DNA from: DYJE01 sp964637565
Lineage (GTDB): Bacteria > Desulfobacterota > Desulfobacteria > Desulfobacterales > Desulfolunaceae
Assembly: GCA_964637565.1 (NCBI GenBank)
Contig: CAZWTY010000003.1
Coordinates: 24,770-88,769, forward strand
Reading direction: 5' to 3'
DNA length: 64,000 nucleotides
Below, piece after piece: positions 52,299-61,505 of the stretch. The stretch's first letter is position 1; the number at the start of each line of letters is the position of its first letter. The position numbers and the translations under genes were made by a program. Below the pieces are notes generated by a model. It worked only from the letters and a program-made list of their open reading frames with translations. It made no database searches and had not been told where the DNA came from.

Positions 52299-53486
52299 TC
52301 AGTCAAACAAAGAACCGATAAAGCATTTACCCGAAAAAAATCCCTGATCTTCAGGGATTGAGGCAGGAGGGAGGCCCTTTTCAGTCGATGATACCGAGGA
52401 TTCCGTTTCAGGCCGGGGATAAATAATGTCGTGGGATCCAAGCAGAAGGGATTCACCGGGTTTTTTCTCGTTGTAGCCCACAATAAGGTTTCCCGTGCCG
52501 TTCTCCTCACCCAGGGTGGTCCCCGTCCCGTTGACGATCTGAAGGTTGGCTCCGGTGATGATGATGTTGTTCTTGTTGCGGGAAATCCCCTCGAGAAGGG
52601 CCGCGAGCTTATCCACCTTGCCATCAAGGTTTTTCGCGGCCTCGGTCTGTTTCGCCAGACTCTCCTCGATTTTTTTTATCCGTTCCACAAGGGCCGTTTC
52701 ACGCAGACTTTGCTGACGCGCCATCTCCAGCTCTTTTTCAGGCTGACCTTTCAGCTTCATCTCCATGGTCTGGAGAACCTGGGACATGGAACGCAATCCG
52801 TCCTTTTGCTCTCGGATTTCGCCACGGAGCTGTTCGACACGGCCGAGGCTCGCCTCGATGGCCCTGTCCACATCACGACGTCTGGCAATGGCGTTGTCGA
52901 TGTATTCAGCTTTCACCCGTCCACCGACGATCTGGTCACCGCTGATTCGGTCATCACCGGCCGAATCTCTGGTTTTGGCAACTTTACCGGCCTGGTCAGG
53001 TACACAGTCCTCTACACCTTCACGCCGGAACGAAGCGCAGAGTTCCCTGATGGATGCGGCTTTGTAGTCGGCGATCTCCGTCTTTCCGATCCACCTGACA
53101 TAACTGGACGTGTACCCTGTAAGGCCGTCTTTCCCAGAACCTTCGAACAGAAGTCCCACTATGGAAGGAGTTGTTGAAAAACGGCTATTCTCGATGGGCC
53201 GGAAAAAAACCTGAAATCCCACCATGGTGTATCTGGAGTTCAGATAGTGAATGTCGAGGGGTTTGTCGAACTTCACATCCCTTTTTTTCTTTCCAATTTC
53301 AAGCGTCCGCACCTCTTCCTTGGCGCGTTCGATCAGGGCGAAATTCGAGTCCTGCTTTTCCTTGCCTCCGGGCAGAAGTGATACGTAGGACGAGTATCCT
53401 TTGACTGGCTCACAGCGCCCGAGCTTCATTTCATCCACGAAAATCAACAGGCAAAGAAGAGCTGTCATCATCGCCAGACGTTTCAT
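52299..53486 (-). CDS. Exported coiled-coil protein with beta-repeat segment
   Basis: 395 aa. A signal peptide (~1-25) leads to a folded part (~30-165) with DIHYLNSRYTMVGFQVFF and SIVGLLFEGSGKDG, in which two Cys in CASFRREGVEDC could pair. A coiled coil follows (~205-310, with MEMKLKGQPEKELEMARQQS). It then passes into NNIIITGANLQIVNGTGTTL and NGTGNLIVGYNEKKPG, a stretch of repeated N-G-T-G and aliphatic triplets like a parallel beta-helix tip. I know of this last motif in uncharacterised secreted proteins but cannot name the family. Its start overlaps the stop of the HEAT lipoprotein by four bases. Confidence 0.7.
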   Translation of the reverse strand: MKRLAMMTALLCLLIFVDEMKLGRCEPVKGYSSYVSLLPGGKEKQDSNFALIERAKEEVRTLEIGKKKRDVKFDKPLDIHYLNSRYTMVGFQVFFRPIENSRFSTTPSIVGLLFEGSGKDGLTGYTSSYVRWIGKTEIADYKAASIRELCASFRREGVEDCVPDQAGKVAKTRDSAGDDRISGDQIVGGRVKAEYIDNAIARRRDVDRAIEASLGRVEQLRGEIREQKDGLRSMSQVLQTMEMKLKGQPEKELEMARQQSLRETALVERIKKIEESLAKQTEAAKNLDGKVDKLAALLEGISRNKNNIIITGANLQIVNGTGTTLGEENGTGNLIVGYNEKKPGESLLLGSHDIIYPRPETESSVSSTEKGLPPASIPEDQGFFSGKCFIGSLFD

Positions 53487-56158
53487 CGAGCCACCTCCCC
53501 TCTCCCGCTTTGCTTGATACCGCTGCTGACCAGAAGGCTTTTCATCAGTTCAAGCAGGGCTTTGTTTTTCTTTTCCTTCATGGTTGCATTGGATTCCGAC
53601 GTGGCGGACTTTTCCAGTATGGAGACAACATCCACGAACTGATACGTCACCGGCTCGGAGGATTCCTCCCTGACTGCGAGGACCTCCACCCCCTGGCCTC
53701 CACGGGGAACATTCTTGAAATCACCCAGTCTGAAAACGGTGGACAGGCCGGCATCAAGGCACTCCTTGCCCCCATTGGGAGCGGCTCCGGCACAGACCCT
53801 GTAGTGGTTTGGAACTTTTGCAGCCGGTTTCCATCGAAGAATTCCGGCGGCCCTGTTTTTCAGCTCCTGAGCCGCGAGGGCGTTGAACGCGTTCATGCGG
53901 GTTGTTGCGGATGAATCCCTGAGCGTTTTAAAAAGGAGGGAATAAGCTTTGTCAAGGCAGTCGGAAAGATCCAGGCTGGAAAGGGCGTAGGCCGCGCTCT
54001 CCCGAACCAGGGCGGATTTATCGTTTTCAAGCATGTCGACGATCTCTGTCGTTCCGTCTTTCCCCCCGATCTGGCCCAGGGCCAAAACCGCGGAACTCCT
54101 TATCTCGAACCGAATATCGCCCAGCTGTTCCTTTAACGCCGGAACGGCGGCAGCCGCTTCCTTTCCCATGTTGCTCAGGGCGGCCATGGCATCCATCTGG
54201 ACGTATTTGTAGTGAACGTGGAGGTTGCTTCTGTTTTTCACCACCTTGATGAGGGCGGGCACGGCGGCAACGGCCACGGGCCCCAATTCCGTCAGATCCC
54301 TCGCCGCGCTCCTGGCCAGGTCAACACCCGGGCTCTCCAGATCGTTCATCAGGAGGTGGATTTTCACATCCACGGGTTTCATGTCCAGATTCGTGAAAAT
54401 CGTCGCCCACACAGGCTTTAACGGATCCTGTCCACTTGATCCGGCAAGGATTCCTTTCAGACCTTCACCGGCTCCGTTCCTGACCTCGATTTTCGGATCA
54501 TTGAGGGACTTGAGAAAAAAAGGAACCGTCTTTTCAACCATCTGGGACACACGCCGGGTTCCTTCGCCGGTTGCCCGCTTGAACTGGTCGATCTGAATAC
54601 GAACCAGAGGGTCCACATCGACTTTCTCCCGCGTCAGGGTGTCTTCGATTTCCTTGGGCGCGGATTCAAAGGGTTCGAGCACAAGACAGAGGGGGGATAT
54701 CATTTCCGCGAGGTTTTTCAAAGACCTGGCCCTGATTTCGGTGTCCACGTCTTCGGAGGACCGGCACAAGGCGGCAACAAGATTTTCCATACGGCGGACG
54801 CGCTCATTGATGTCTTCCACCGCTTTTGACCGGATCGCGATGTCACCTTTTGTCACGGAGCCGATCTTTTCCTGAACCGGCATGAGTTCGTTCTGGATAA
54901 AAGCTGTCATCGAAGCCAGGGCGAAACGGCGATTGGCCAGTTCGAAACTTTCAAGTTGCCTGAGATAGCCGGCCACGGCCTGATCTGATGAATGTGTTTC
55001 CTCTTTTTTGTCGGCGTCCTTCTTTTCCGGGGCCGGGGGCGTCAAAACCGCGGTTTCGGAGCCGTCTAAAGATTCCGGTTTTTTTACCGTCGAATTTTCA
55101 AGAGCCTCGTCAGTCAAAGCCTTTGCAGCCGGCTCCTCTTTGGCCGCAGCAACGGTGGTGTCCTCTTTCTTATCCGGGCCTTCTTTCTCGGCAGCGACCA
55201 GATCCCCCGTCACAGAGAGAACTGGCGTCGAATCCACGATCGCCGGAGCCGAATCGGCCAGGTAACTGCCCTTCTCCTCCTTCTCCACCACGGAGTCTTT
55301 TTTGGGAGATACGACTTCAGGCATCGGAACAAGAACTTCTTCTGGCTCTTGATCAGAAAATTTCTCTGAGGAATCCTGGGGTTTTTTCGCTGTGGGCTCC
55401 ACCGTCTCAAGAATTTCTTCTTCCCGGATTTTTCCCGGTGCCAGTGGTTTTTTCTGGAGAATGGCCCTGGGCCTGTTTTTCGCCATGTACATGAATTTTT
55501 CAGTCAGGTTGCGGTTGCTCCTGACCGGATCATTCTGGGACGTGGTCATGGTGGTTACAATTTTCTGGATCTGATTTTCCGTAATTCTCAACGTTTCATC
55601 CGCGGCCTTGATGATTGACTCATTGGACTCGTTTTCCTCGCTTTTCATGGCCGTCACGAGTTTGTTCAAAGGAGCGATCGCGAGAACAATCTGTTGGTAA
55701 ATCAACTGGAGAGACGCAATCGATTCATGGCGGACACCCGCGTCGTAATCCCGGCATGCGTTGGCAAGCGCCTCCACCACAGGCCCGGTGTTTTCCACCA
55801 TGTCTCCGATGTCCGCGATGCTTTTCAGGGTTTTTTGACTGTCCCGGGGATCGAGCCCCGCCACATAGATGTCCATGTAACGGTTCTTGACCGGTGTGAT
55901 CTGGCCCAGGGCCGTCGCACCTTTCTTCCTGACTTTTGGATCGATGTCGTCCAAAGCTTCGAAAGGCTGCTCCTGCGAACCGTCGCCTGCGGAGATGCTT
56001 TCCGTGATCGCTGAAAACGAAGGCGCCTTCAGGGTCCGGCATCCAGAAGAAAAAAGCGCCGCCAAGACCAGGACATGAACCATACCCACAAGAAATAAAC
56101 GTCTTACACCAACATTCCATCGTCGCTCATTCACTTTAAACACCACCATTTCATTCAA
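53483..56158 (-). CDS. Large HEAT-repeat lipoprotein
   Basis: 891 aa with an N-terminal hydrophobic segment ending ALFSSGC, a near-consensus lipobox (Cys ~40). HEAT-like repeats fill ~65-220 and again ~395-760 (PKVRKKGATALGQI, FEIRSSAVLALGQIGGKDGT). Between them lies a Pro/Glu/Lys/Ala-rich disordered linker (~235-385). The C-terminal ~90 residues include two Cys in a GAAPNGGKECLD stretch and an amphipathic end. It should be a membrane-tethered periplasmic scaffold. It forms a translationally coupled pair with the next exported protein. No function known. Confidence 0.72.
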   Translation of the reverse strand: MNEMVVFKVNERRWNVGVRRLFLVGMVHVLVLAALFSSGCRTLKAPSFSAITESISAGDGSQEQPFEALDDIDPKVRKKGATALGQITPVKNRYMDIYVAGLDPRDSQKTLKSIADIGDMVENTGPVVEALANACRDYDAGVRHESIASLQLIYQQIVLAIAPLNKLVTAMKSEENESNESIIKAADETLRITENQIQKIVTTMTTSQNDPVRSNRNLTEKFMYMAKNRPRAILQKKPLAPGKIREEEILETVEPTAKKPQDSSEKFSDQEPEEVLVPMPEVVSPKKDSVVEKEEKGSYLADSAPAIVDSTPVLSVTGDLVAAEKEGPDKKEDTTVAAAKEEPAAKALTDEALENSTVKKPESLDGSETAVLTPPAPEKKDADKKEETHSSDQAVAGYLRQLESFELANRRFALASMTAFIQNELMPVQEKIGSVTKGDIAIRSKAVEDINERVRRMENLVAALCRSSEDVDTEIRARSLKNLAEMISPLCLVLEPFESAPKEIEDTLTREKVDVDPLVRIQIDQFKRATGEGTRRVSQMVEKTVPFFLKSLNDPKIEVRNGAGEGLKGILAGSSGQDPLKPVWATIFTNLDMKPVDVKIHLLMNDLESPGVDLARSAARDLTELGPVAVAAVPALIKVVKNRSNLHVHYKYVQMDAMAALSNMGKEAAAAVPALKEQLGDIRFEIRSSAVLALGQIGGKDGTTEIVDMLENDKSALVRESAAYALSSLDLSDCLDKAYSLLFKTLRDSSATTRMNAFNALAAQELKNRAAGILRWKPAAKVPNHYRVCAGAAPNGGKECLDAGLSTVFRLGDFKNVPRGGQGVEVLAVREESSEPVTYQFVDVVSILEKSATSESNATMKEKKNKALLELMKSLLVSSGIKQSGRGEVAR

Positions 56159-56584
56159 GAAGACGCCGGGTTCCAGGAGGGAACCGGTCAGGAGACCTTC
56201 ATTCGCGTCCGTCGTTTTCAGTTAGAACCAACCGGAAAACCGGCCCCTGGGTGTGCGATATCAGATTGAAACCGTCCATGGCTTCGACTCATCATCATGG
56301 TTTTCGAGAACACCCATACTTCTAAAGGTGCATTTCAACCACCCTGCGATGGGGAGCTCCTGGTTTTCAAGTGCGGAAGAGATCAGATTCAGCGGATACC
56401 CAACGTGTTCCTGATCAATAACTTTGTTTATTCGAAGGGGCTCCCTTTGTCAACGTTATTCTAAATACGCGGGTGCGGTGGAAGATGGAAGAAACCTGGG
56501 TGAAACAGCGGTAAACAGGGGAAAGGAGGTCGCCCCCCTTTCCCCTTTGTGCTGCTTTACAACGTGATTTGCGCTGAAAAAAGA
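56159..56584. other. Intergenic region with one hairpin
   Basis: Between the HEAT lipoprotein and the cupin gene. A GGGGAAAGG / CCTTTCCCC hairpin at 56518-56545 lies at the end of the cupin gene and may be its terminator, though T runs are weak. No ORF has protein-like composition. No clear promoter for the lipoprotein gene was seen. Confidence 0.45.
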
Positions 56585-56950
56585 TCAGAGGCCGTCTTTG
56601 ATCGTCATGGCTCTTTTTACTACCGTAAGAATCATTTTGAACGGAGTGACGGCCTGGAGACCATGGGGAATATCGGCAGGCATCACCACCACATGGCCAC
56701 GCGTTGCATGGATCTCCTTGTCTCCCACATGAATAAGCGCCTCCCCATCGAGAATCTGGACCATGGCGTCACCTGGAGCCGAATGGGCGCTGATCCCCTC
56801 CCCTTTGTCAAAGGCGAAAAGGGTGATGTTCACTGTCGGTTTCTGGGCCAGGGTTCGGCTGACGACCCGGCCCTGTTCGTAGTCCACGAGTGACTCGATG
56901 TCCACAGCTTCTGCAAACGGTATGTTCTTGATCAATTCGTCCTGGTTCAT
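56585..56950 (-). CDS. Cupin-domain protein
   Basis: 121 aa from ATG 56950 with an excellent AAGGAGG site; the frame opens 39 bases earlier. A single RmlC-like beta-barrel has the two conserved cupin stretches (ISAHSAPGDAMVQILDGEAL and GHVVVMPADIPHGLQA), but the first lacks the usual second His. Metal binding may be partial. This is typical of small cupins near fermentation or stress genes. It is complete and stands alone. Confidence 0.85.
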   Translation of the reverse strand: MNQDELIKNIPFAEAVDIESLVDYEQGRVVSRTLAQKPTVNITLFAFDKGEGISAHSAPGDAMVQILDGEALIHVGDKEIHATRGHVVVMPADIPHGLQAVTPFKMILTVVKRAMTIKDGL

Positions 56951-57245
56951 ATTAACCTCCTTATCGTCTATGCCGCCAAGATAAGACATGTTTCCATGCC
57001 CGTCACCCTGACCGCGGATTACAATCCATCGGATTCTTTTCCGGTCTGACTATGGTTACAGCCTAAACTCTATCCATCCAGGGTTCACTGACTTAAGTCA
57101 ATCTTTTCAAAAAAGGCCCTGACAATTTCTGTGGGACAATCCGGAAAAAAATGGTATGTTCCCAGCCTGTGATGAAAATGGGACAGCGCCGTGTTTGCCC
57201 TTAGCCCTGTTCCCCGGTCTTGAACCTCCCACGATCCTTTGGCCA

Positions 57246-58022
57246 ATGATACAGTTCGCCCGTGAAAACAAAGCTCTGCTGTTCATGATCGCTTTCTTCC
57301 TTTTCGTGCTGGAAATCCAGATTTTCTTCAGCGCCCTGATGAAATCCGGAGACCATTCGAAAATACAGATCCTCAACGAACGGGACGAGGTGATCTACGA
57401 ATGTGAAGAAAAAAAACTTTACCAGTTCGATCGTTATTATTTTGAGCAAAACTTCGGGCCCCTTGAAAATTTCAGACAGCACCGCCTTGATATCGACCTG
57501 CCTTTTCCCTTTCGCGGCTGGATCATATCAGCCGTGGGCATCCCTGTGGGTTTCATGCTCGTTTTCGGTTTTATCGTCAAGGCGTGGGCCGTTTTTTTCA
57601 AAGGAGAACCGCCAGTCTACGATAAATCGGCATCCATGGAGACGGACAATGAACGAAAACCCCTGAACCGCATTGAAGAATTCATCCAGACCGTCAACCG
57701 GATGAACATTTTCGTGCTTGGTTTTTTTATCGTAGCGGCTCTTTTTCTTTACTGGGTTCTTCCCGACATGGTGATGTTCGTCAGCCGCATGGGCATTGAA
57801 ACCATCGTCCGGTTCAAGTGGTTCTTCATCGGATCGTTTGCCGTCCTTGCCTGCCTGTTTGCCTGGTACATCTATCTGAGATACCTTCTGGCACGCAAAG
57901 CCATCGAAAGCCGGACTGAAATCGAAAAAATCAGACTCCAGATCATCCATGAAACGGACAACGAGGAAATCGCCCGGAAACTTCTGGCCATGGACAACAC
58001 CGGGGAAAACCCTGATCCGTGA
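57246..58022 (+). CDS. Four-helix membrane protein of unknown function
   Basis: 258 aa from ATG 57246, the first start adjacent to a membrane helix, although no clear ribosome site is visible; an open frame reaches 57156. Helices are predicted at ~9-31, 91-117, 153-178 and 191-212. The segment between helices 1 and 2 is periplasmic (QILNERDEVIYECEEKKLYQ), and the C-terminal ~45 residues form a charged cytoplasmic helix. No family recognised. The next gene encodes a small exported protein. Confidence 0.65.
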   Translation: MIQFARENKALLFMIAFFLFVLEIQIFFSALMKSGDHSKIQILNERDEVIYECEEKKLYQFDRYYFEQNFGPLENFRQHRLDIDLPFPFRGWIISAVGIPVGFMLVFGFIVKAWAVFFKGEPPVYDKSASMETDNERKPLNRIEEFIQTVNRMNIFVLGFFIVAALFLYWVLPDMVMFVSRMGIETIVRFKWFFIGSFAVLACLFAWYIYLRYLLARKAIESRTEIEKIRLQIIHETDNEEIARKLLAMDNTGENPDP

Positions 58023-58139
58023 CGGCCTGTTAAAATCAACGGAAATTTTTTTCCGACCGTTCATTTTTTCGGTATTTTCCCTTGCCCATACCCTGACGAT
58101 CATTTATAATCAATCAAACGTAAACTTTGGAGAACCTCT

Positions 58140-58484
58140 ATGAAAATCAAATACATATTCCTTTTTATGATCCTTGTTCCCCTTTTCACGATCCAGATGG
58201 TCAGTGCAGGTCCCGAGGAACTTTCCGAGCATCAGATGACCGATGTCACCGTTGACGACACCATCACGGACGGGAAAAAAACGGATGACGGCCAGGCGGC
58301 CGACGTCAAGCGCAAAGGGCCCCCTTCGGCCGATGACATGAGCGTCATCAAAAATCCCGTGGATGATCCGGCGGAACTGAACAAGGCGGAAATGCTCCGG
58401 CTTGAAAACCGCGATGCGGAAATCCGCGTGAACGAACAGCTCAGAAACACCCTGATGGGAATACCCAACGAACCCGGAAACTGA
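58140..58484 (+). CDS. Small exported acidic protein
   Basis: 114 aa from ATG 58140 with GGAGA upstream. A signal peptide (MKIKYIFLFMILVPLFTIQM, cut after VSA) precedes an acidic, probably disordered mature chain of ~90 residues. No cysteines and no recognised domain. A hairpin terminator follows at 58514. Confidence 0.65.
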   Translation: MKIKYIFLFMILVPLFTIQMVSAGPEELSEHQMTDVTVDDTITDGKKTDDGQAADVKRKGPPSADDMSVIKNPVDDPAELNKAEMLRLENRDAEIRVNEQLRNTLMGIPNEPGN

Positions 58485-58513
58485 TCCGGGCTCCCTTCCC
58501 TGGCTCCCAGAAC

Positions 58514-58547
58514 AAAAAAGCATGTCGCAAGGCATGCTTTTTTTGTT
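58514..58547 (+). terminator. Terminator after the small exported protein gene
   Basis: Stem AGCATG / CATGCT with a purine-flanked loop and flanking A and T runs (AAAAAAG ... CTTTTTTT), a textbook intrinsic terminator that may act in both directions. Confidence 0.85.
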
Positions 58548-58644
58548 GTTTCCCCAACAGAAGATGATTTATCGTAGGTCATGAAACGTTCTTCCACCTG
58601 TCTGATCCACCTCGGCCCGATGACCGAATCAACAGGATTTTTTT

Positions 58645-59658
58645 ATGGACACCACGGAAATCATAAAGCTGCTGTCGATTGTTTTTCTTCTTCTTTTCTC
58701 GGGATTTTTTTCCGGTTCCGAAGCGTCTCTTTTTTCCCTGACCCTGGTGCAGAAGGAACGGGTGAAACAGAAATCGAACCTGGCGAAAATCATGCTGGAC
58801 ACCATTGCCCAGCGCCCCAGACAGCTGATCACCACCATACTCGTGGGGAACGATATGGTGAACATCACCGCATCGGTCATTGCGACCGGCCTTTTCGTCA
58901 GCCTGTACCAGGAGTCAGGTGAATGGATCACCATTCTGGTGATGACACCCGCCACCCTGATCTTCTCGGAAGTCATTCCCAAAACCCTGGCTCTTTCCCA
59001 CAACGAAAAGCTGGCCCCCCTGGTTTCCGGCCCCCTCATGCTGTTCAGCCGTCTTGTCTTTCCGATACGCTGGCTGTTCGACTTGTTTTCCGAAATCATC
59101 ATCCGTGCCCTGGGTATCTACAAACAGGAAAAAGAGCCCCTGGTCATGGAAAACGATTTCAGGGACATGGTGGACATGAGCCACATGGAAGGCAAGATCC
59201 ACGGCCTGGAAAGGGATCTGATCCACAAAGTCTTTGAGTTCAGCGACACGGAAGTCAGAAACGTCATGACGCCGTTCAACAACATTCACAGTATCCCCTT
59301 CGGCCTGACATACTGGGAAATCATTCGTTTCGCGGAAAAAACGAGGCATTCACGGCTTCCGGTTTTCTCGGGAAAAAAAACCAACATCGTGGGCATTCTC
59401 ATCGTCAAGGACCTGCTCAAAGTGAAACCGGAAAACAGAACCTGCCGTGACACCATCTCCGCCTTGCTCCGGGAGCCTGTGTTTATCCTCGAAACCAGGA
59501 AAGTGGCCGACATCTTCTACACCCTGAAAAAGAAACGAACCCATATCGCCATCTGCCATGACGAGTACGGAGACATTTCCGGGCTGGTCACCCTGGAGGA
59601 TCTTCTGGAGGAGATCTTCGGTGAAATATACGACGAAAAGGATCAGGAGGATCTATGA
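58645..59658 (+). CDS. CNNM/HlyC-type membrane protein with CBS pair (short form)
   Basis: 337 aa. A DUF21/CNNM membrane domain (~1-165) with the family hairpin FSGFFSGSEASLFSL and SEVIPKTLALSHNE precedes two CBS motifs (VRNVMTPFNNIHSIPFGL, HIAICHDEYGDISGLVT and LEDLLEEIFGEIYDE). The C-terminal CorC_HlyC domain is lacking. CNNM proteins are linked to Mg/Co transport or efflux; older names call them hemolysins without evidence for that. It overlaps the next gene by four bases and they are paralogues. Confidence 0.88.
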   Translation: MDTTEIIKLLSIVFLLLFSGFFSGSEASLFSLTLVQKERVKQKSNLAKIMLDTIAQRPRQLITTILVGNDMVNITASVIATGLFVSLYQESGEWITILVMTPATLIFSEVIPKTLALSHNEKLAPLVSGPLMLFSRLVFPIRWLFDLFSEIIIRALGIYKQEKEPLVMENDFRDMVDMSHMEGKIHGLERDLIHKVFEFSDTEVRNVMTPFNNIHSIPFGLTYWEIIRFAEKTRHSRLPVFSGKKTNIVGILIVKDLLKVKPENRTCRDTISALLREPVFILETRKVADIFYTLKKKRTHIAICHDEYGDISGLVTLEDLLEEIFGEIYDEKDQEDL

Positions 59659-60905
59659 ACACAGGCCTGACCCTTGCCACCGTGATTATCTGCCTGACTC
59701 TCCAGGGGTTTTTCTCGGGATCGGAAATCGCCCTTCTGTCATCAAGAAAAATCCGCCTCAGGCGCAAACGCCACCAGGGAATTCGAGGGGCGGCACTGGC
59801 GCTTCACATGATTTCCAGATCCCGATGGTATCTGGCCACCACCAGCACAGGAACCAACATGTCTGTGGTGATTGCATCGGTTGTTTCCGCCCTCTGGTTC
59901 GAGAAGGCCCTGGGATCATACGGAGAGATCGCGACCATCCTTATCCTGCCCCCCATTCTTCTGACTCTGGGCGAAATCCTTCCCAGAACGATCTGCCAGT
60001 ACAAGGCGACGGATCTGGCCCCCAAAATGGCCCCTTTTCTCCTGATTTTTTCATACATCCTCTCTCCTGTGACCTCCATTGTTTACGGGATCAGCGTTCT
60101 TTTCTCGCCCGGAGCGTCGAAAGAACCCTACAGGAAAAGATCCCTGGCCTCCCGTGAAGAACTCGAACTGATCCTGAATATCCCGGTCAAGGGAAGCGAC
60201 GTCCGGAAAACAGAAAAAAAGCTGATCCGGCAGATCTTCGAGTTTTCCAAAACCGAAGCCAGAGAGACCATGATTCCCCTGGTCGAGCTTTCCGCCCTTC
60301 CCGTCACCGCCACGGTGGGTGATGCGGCCGATCTTGTCTGCCGCACCGGCCATTCGAGGATTCCTGTGTTCAAGGACAGAATCCACGATCTGACAGGCGT
60401 GGTCAGGGCTTTCGACATCCTTTCGGTGGCCGATCCCCTGACCCCCATCGAACCGTTTATCCGGGAAGTCCCCTATGTTCCGGAGATGAAGAAACTGGAG
60501 GACCTGCTTCTTTTCCTCCAGAAACAGCGCAAATCCATGGCCATCGTCGTGGACGAATACGGAGGGACCACCGGCATCATCACGGTGAAAGATATTCTGA
60601 AGGAAGTGGTGGGAGACATCCGGGATGAAAACGATCCGGAAGATCGGAATGTGGTCCGGCTCGGCAAAAACAGATTCAGGGTCAATGCCCGCACAGAGAT
60701 CGACGTTTTGAACGACCAGCTTCACCTGGACATTCCAAAGGACAGTTACGAGACCCTGGGAGGATTCATCCTGAAACAGATGGGACGGATTCCAAAACCT
60801 GGAGAGTTTTTCAACTGGAACGGTGTGACGATCAGGGTGACCCAGGCTGGCAAACGCTCGGTCAGCGAGGCGGTCATCACGATCCACGACCAGGATGGCC
60901 GGTGA
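59655..60905 (+). CDS. CNNM/HlyC-type membrane protein with CBS and CorC_HlyC domains (long form)
   Basis: 416 aa. The DUF21 domain starts LQGFFSGSEIALLSSRKI and has GEILPRTICQYKAT. CBS motifs follow (ARETMIPLVELSALPV, SMAIVVDEYGGTTGIITVKD), and a full CorC_HlyC domain (~335-410, NVVRLGKNRFRVNARTEIDV) completes the chain. Paralogue of the preceding gene, coupled by a four-base overlap. A heteromeric transporter is a possible reading, not shown. Confidence 0.9.
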   Translation: MNTGLTLATVIICLTLQGFFSGSEIALLSSRKIRLRRKRHQGIRGAALALHMISRSRWYLATTSTGTNMSVVIASVVSALWFEKALGSYGEIATILILPPILLTLGEILPRTICQYKATDLAPKMAPFLLIFSYILSPVTSIVYGISVLFSPGASKEPYRKRSLASREELELILNIPVKGSDVRKTEKKLIRQIFEFSKTEARETMIPLVELSALPVTATVGDAADLVCRTGHSRIPVFKDRIHDLTGVVRAFDILSVADPLTPIEPFIREVPYVPEMKKLEDLLLFLQKQRKSMAIVVDEYGGTTGIITVKDILKEVVGDIRDENDPEDRNVVRLGKNRFRVNARTEIDVLNDQLHLDIPKDSYETLGGFILKQMGRIPKPGEFFNWNGVTIRVTQAGKRSVSEAVITIHDQDGR

Positions 60906-60914
60906 TAACTCCAG

Positions 60915-61088
60915 TCAGGACCGTTTCTCTTTTAAAACCGCCTTTTTGACCCCTTCATTTTTTCCGGAGTTCACCACAGGAACACAGCAGGGGCAGTAGC
61001 ACTCGAAGGCCTGTGTCCGCCCTTTCTGGACAACGTACACCACGTCGGAAGAACCGCACGCGCATATCTTTCTGTCACTTGATATCAC
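60915..61088 (-). CDS. Small zinc-ribbon-like protein (57 aa)
   Basis: A short minus-strand frame that long-ORF lists miss. It runs from GTG 61088 (AGGTG about 8 bases upstream) to TGA 60915. Residues 9-11 are CAC and residues 30-35 hold CYCPCC, six cysteines in two clusters as in a metal ribbon; the tail is Lys-rich. TTG 61091 is another possible start. It converges on the CorC gene, 10 bp apart. Composition and ribosome site favour a real gene, but homologues would be needed to be sure. Confidence 0.5.
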   Translation of the reverse strand: MISSDRKICACGSSDVVYVVQKGRTQAFECYCPCCVPVVNSGKNEGVKKAVLKEKRS

Positions 61089-61505
61089 CAAAACAACACC
61101 TGTTCATCCGGGTCGATGACTGACCATTTGTTCAATTTAAAAAGGAAGGTCACATATTACCTGTTGTTTTTCATATTTCAAGTGCTTTTTCCTGTTCCGT
61201 TCATTTTTATCGCCATCGGGTTCGATATTCAGAACGTTTCGATACCGATTGCGATCCCGATACCGATAGCGATGGCGATGGCGATGGTTATGATCCGTGC
61301 TAATTTGCACGGGATTGCCCGGCAGTATCCGCAGGTTTGTCTTGACACCCTTTATCCTTATTATATAAAGAATGGCCATTACGCCCGCCCTGACCGAATG
61401 TCCGGTGATCCCCTCTTCCACACGTCGGAAACGTGACCAGATCAGAAGCGTGCATGAAAGTGATATAAGCTTTGACGAACCCCAGGTTTGAACAGGATAA
61501 AGACC
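61089..61505. other. Intergenic region with a CGATNN hexamer array
   Basis: Between the small zinc-ribbon ORF and argJ. It holds the hexamer array at 61240-61287 (listed separately) and a plus-strand open frame whose sequence is only that array read through. Nothing else recognisable. Confidence 0.5.
61240..61287 (+). repeat. Eight tandem CGATNN hexamers
   Basis: CGATAC, CGATTG, CGATCC, CGATAC, CGATAG and three CGATGG in a row without gaps. On the other strand it reads as NNATCG units. A related GGTATCGGTGCCGATAGCG stands at 32169-32187. Such degenerate GATCG-like hexamer tracts are a recurring intergenic feature in this type of genome; role unknown. Confidence 0.75.

Noticed and set aside
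61116..61436. Plus-strand open frame that reads as a membrane protein (IPIAIPIPIAMAMAM)
   Set aside because: Its hydrophobic part is only the CGATNN hexamer array read through; no ribosome site and no protein-like composition elsewhere.
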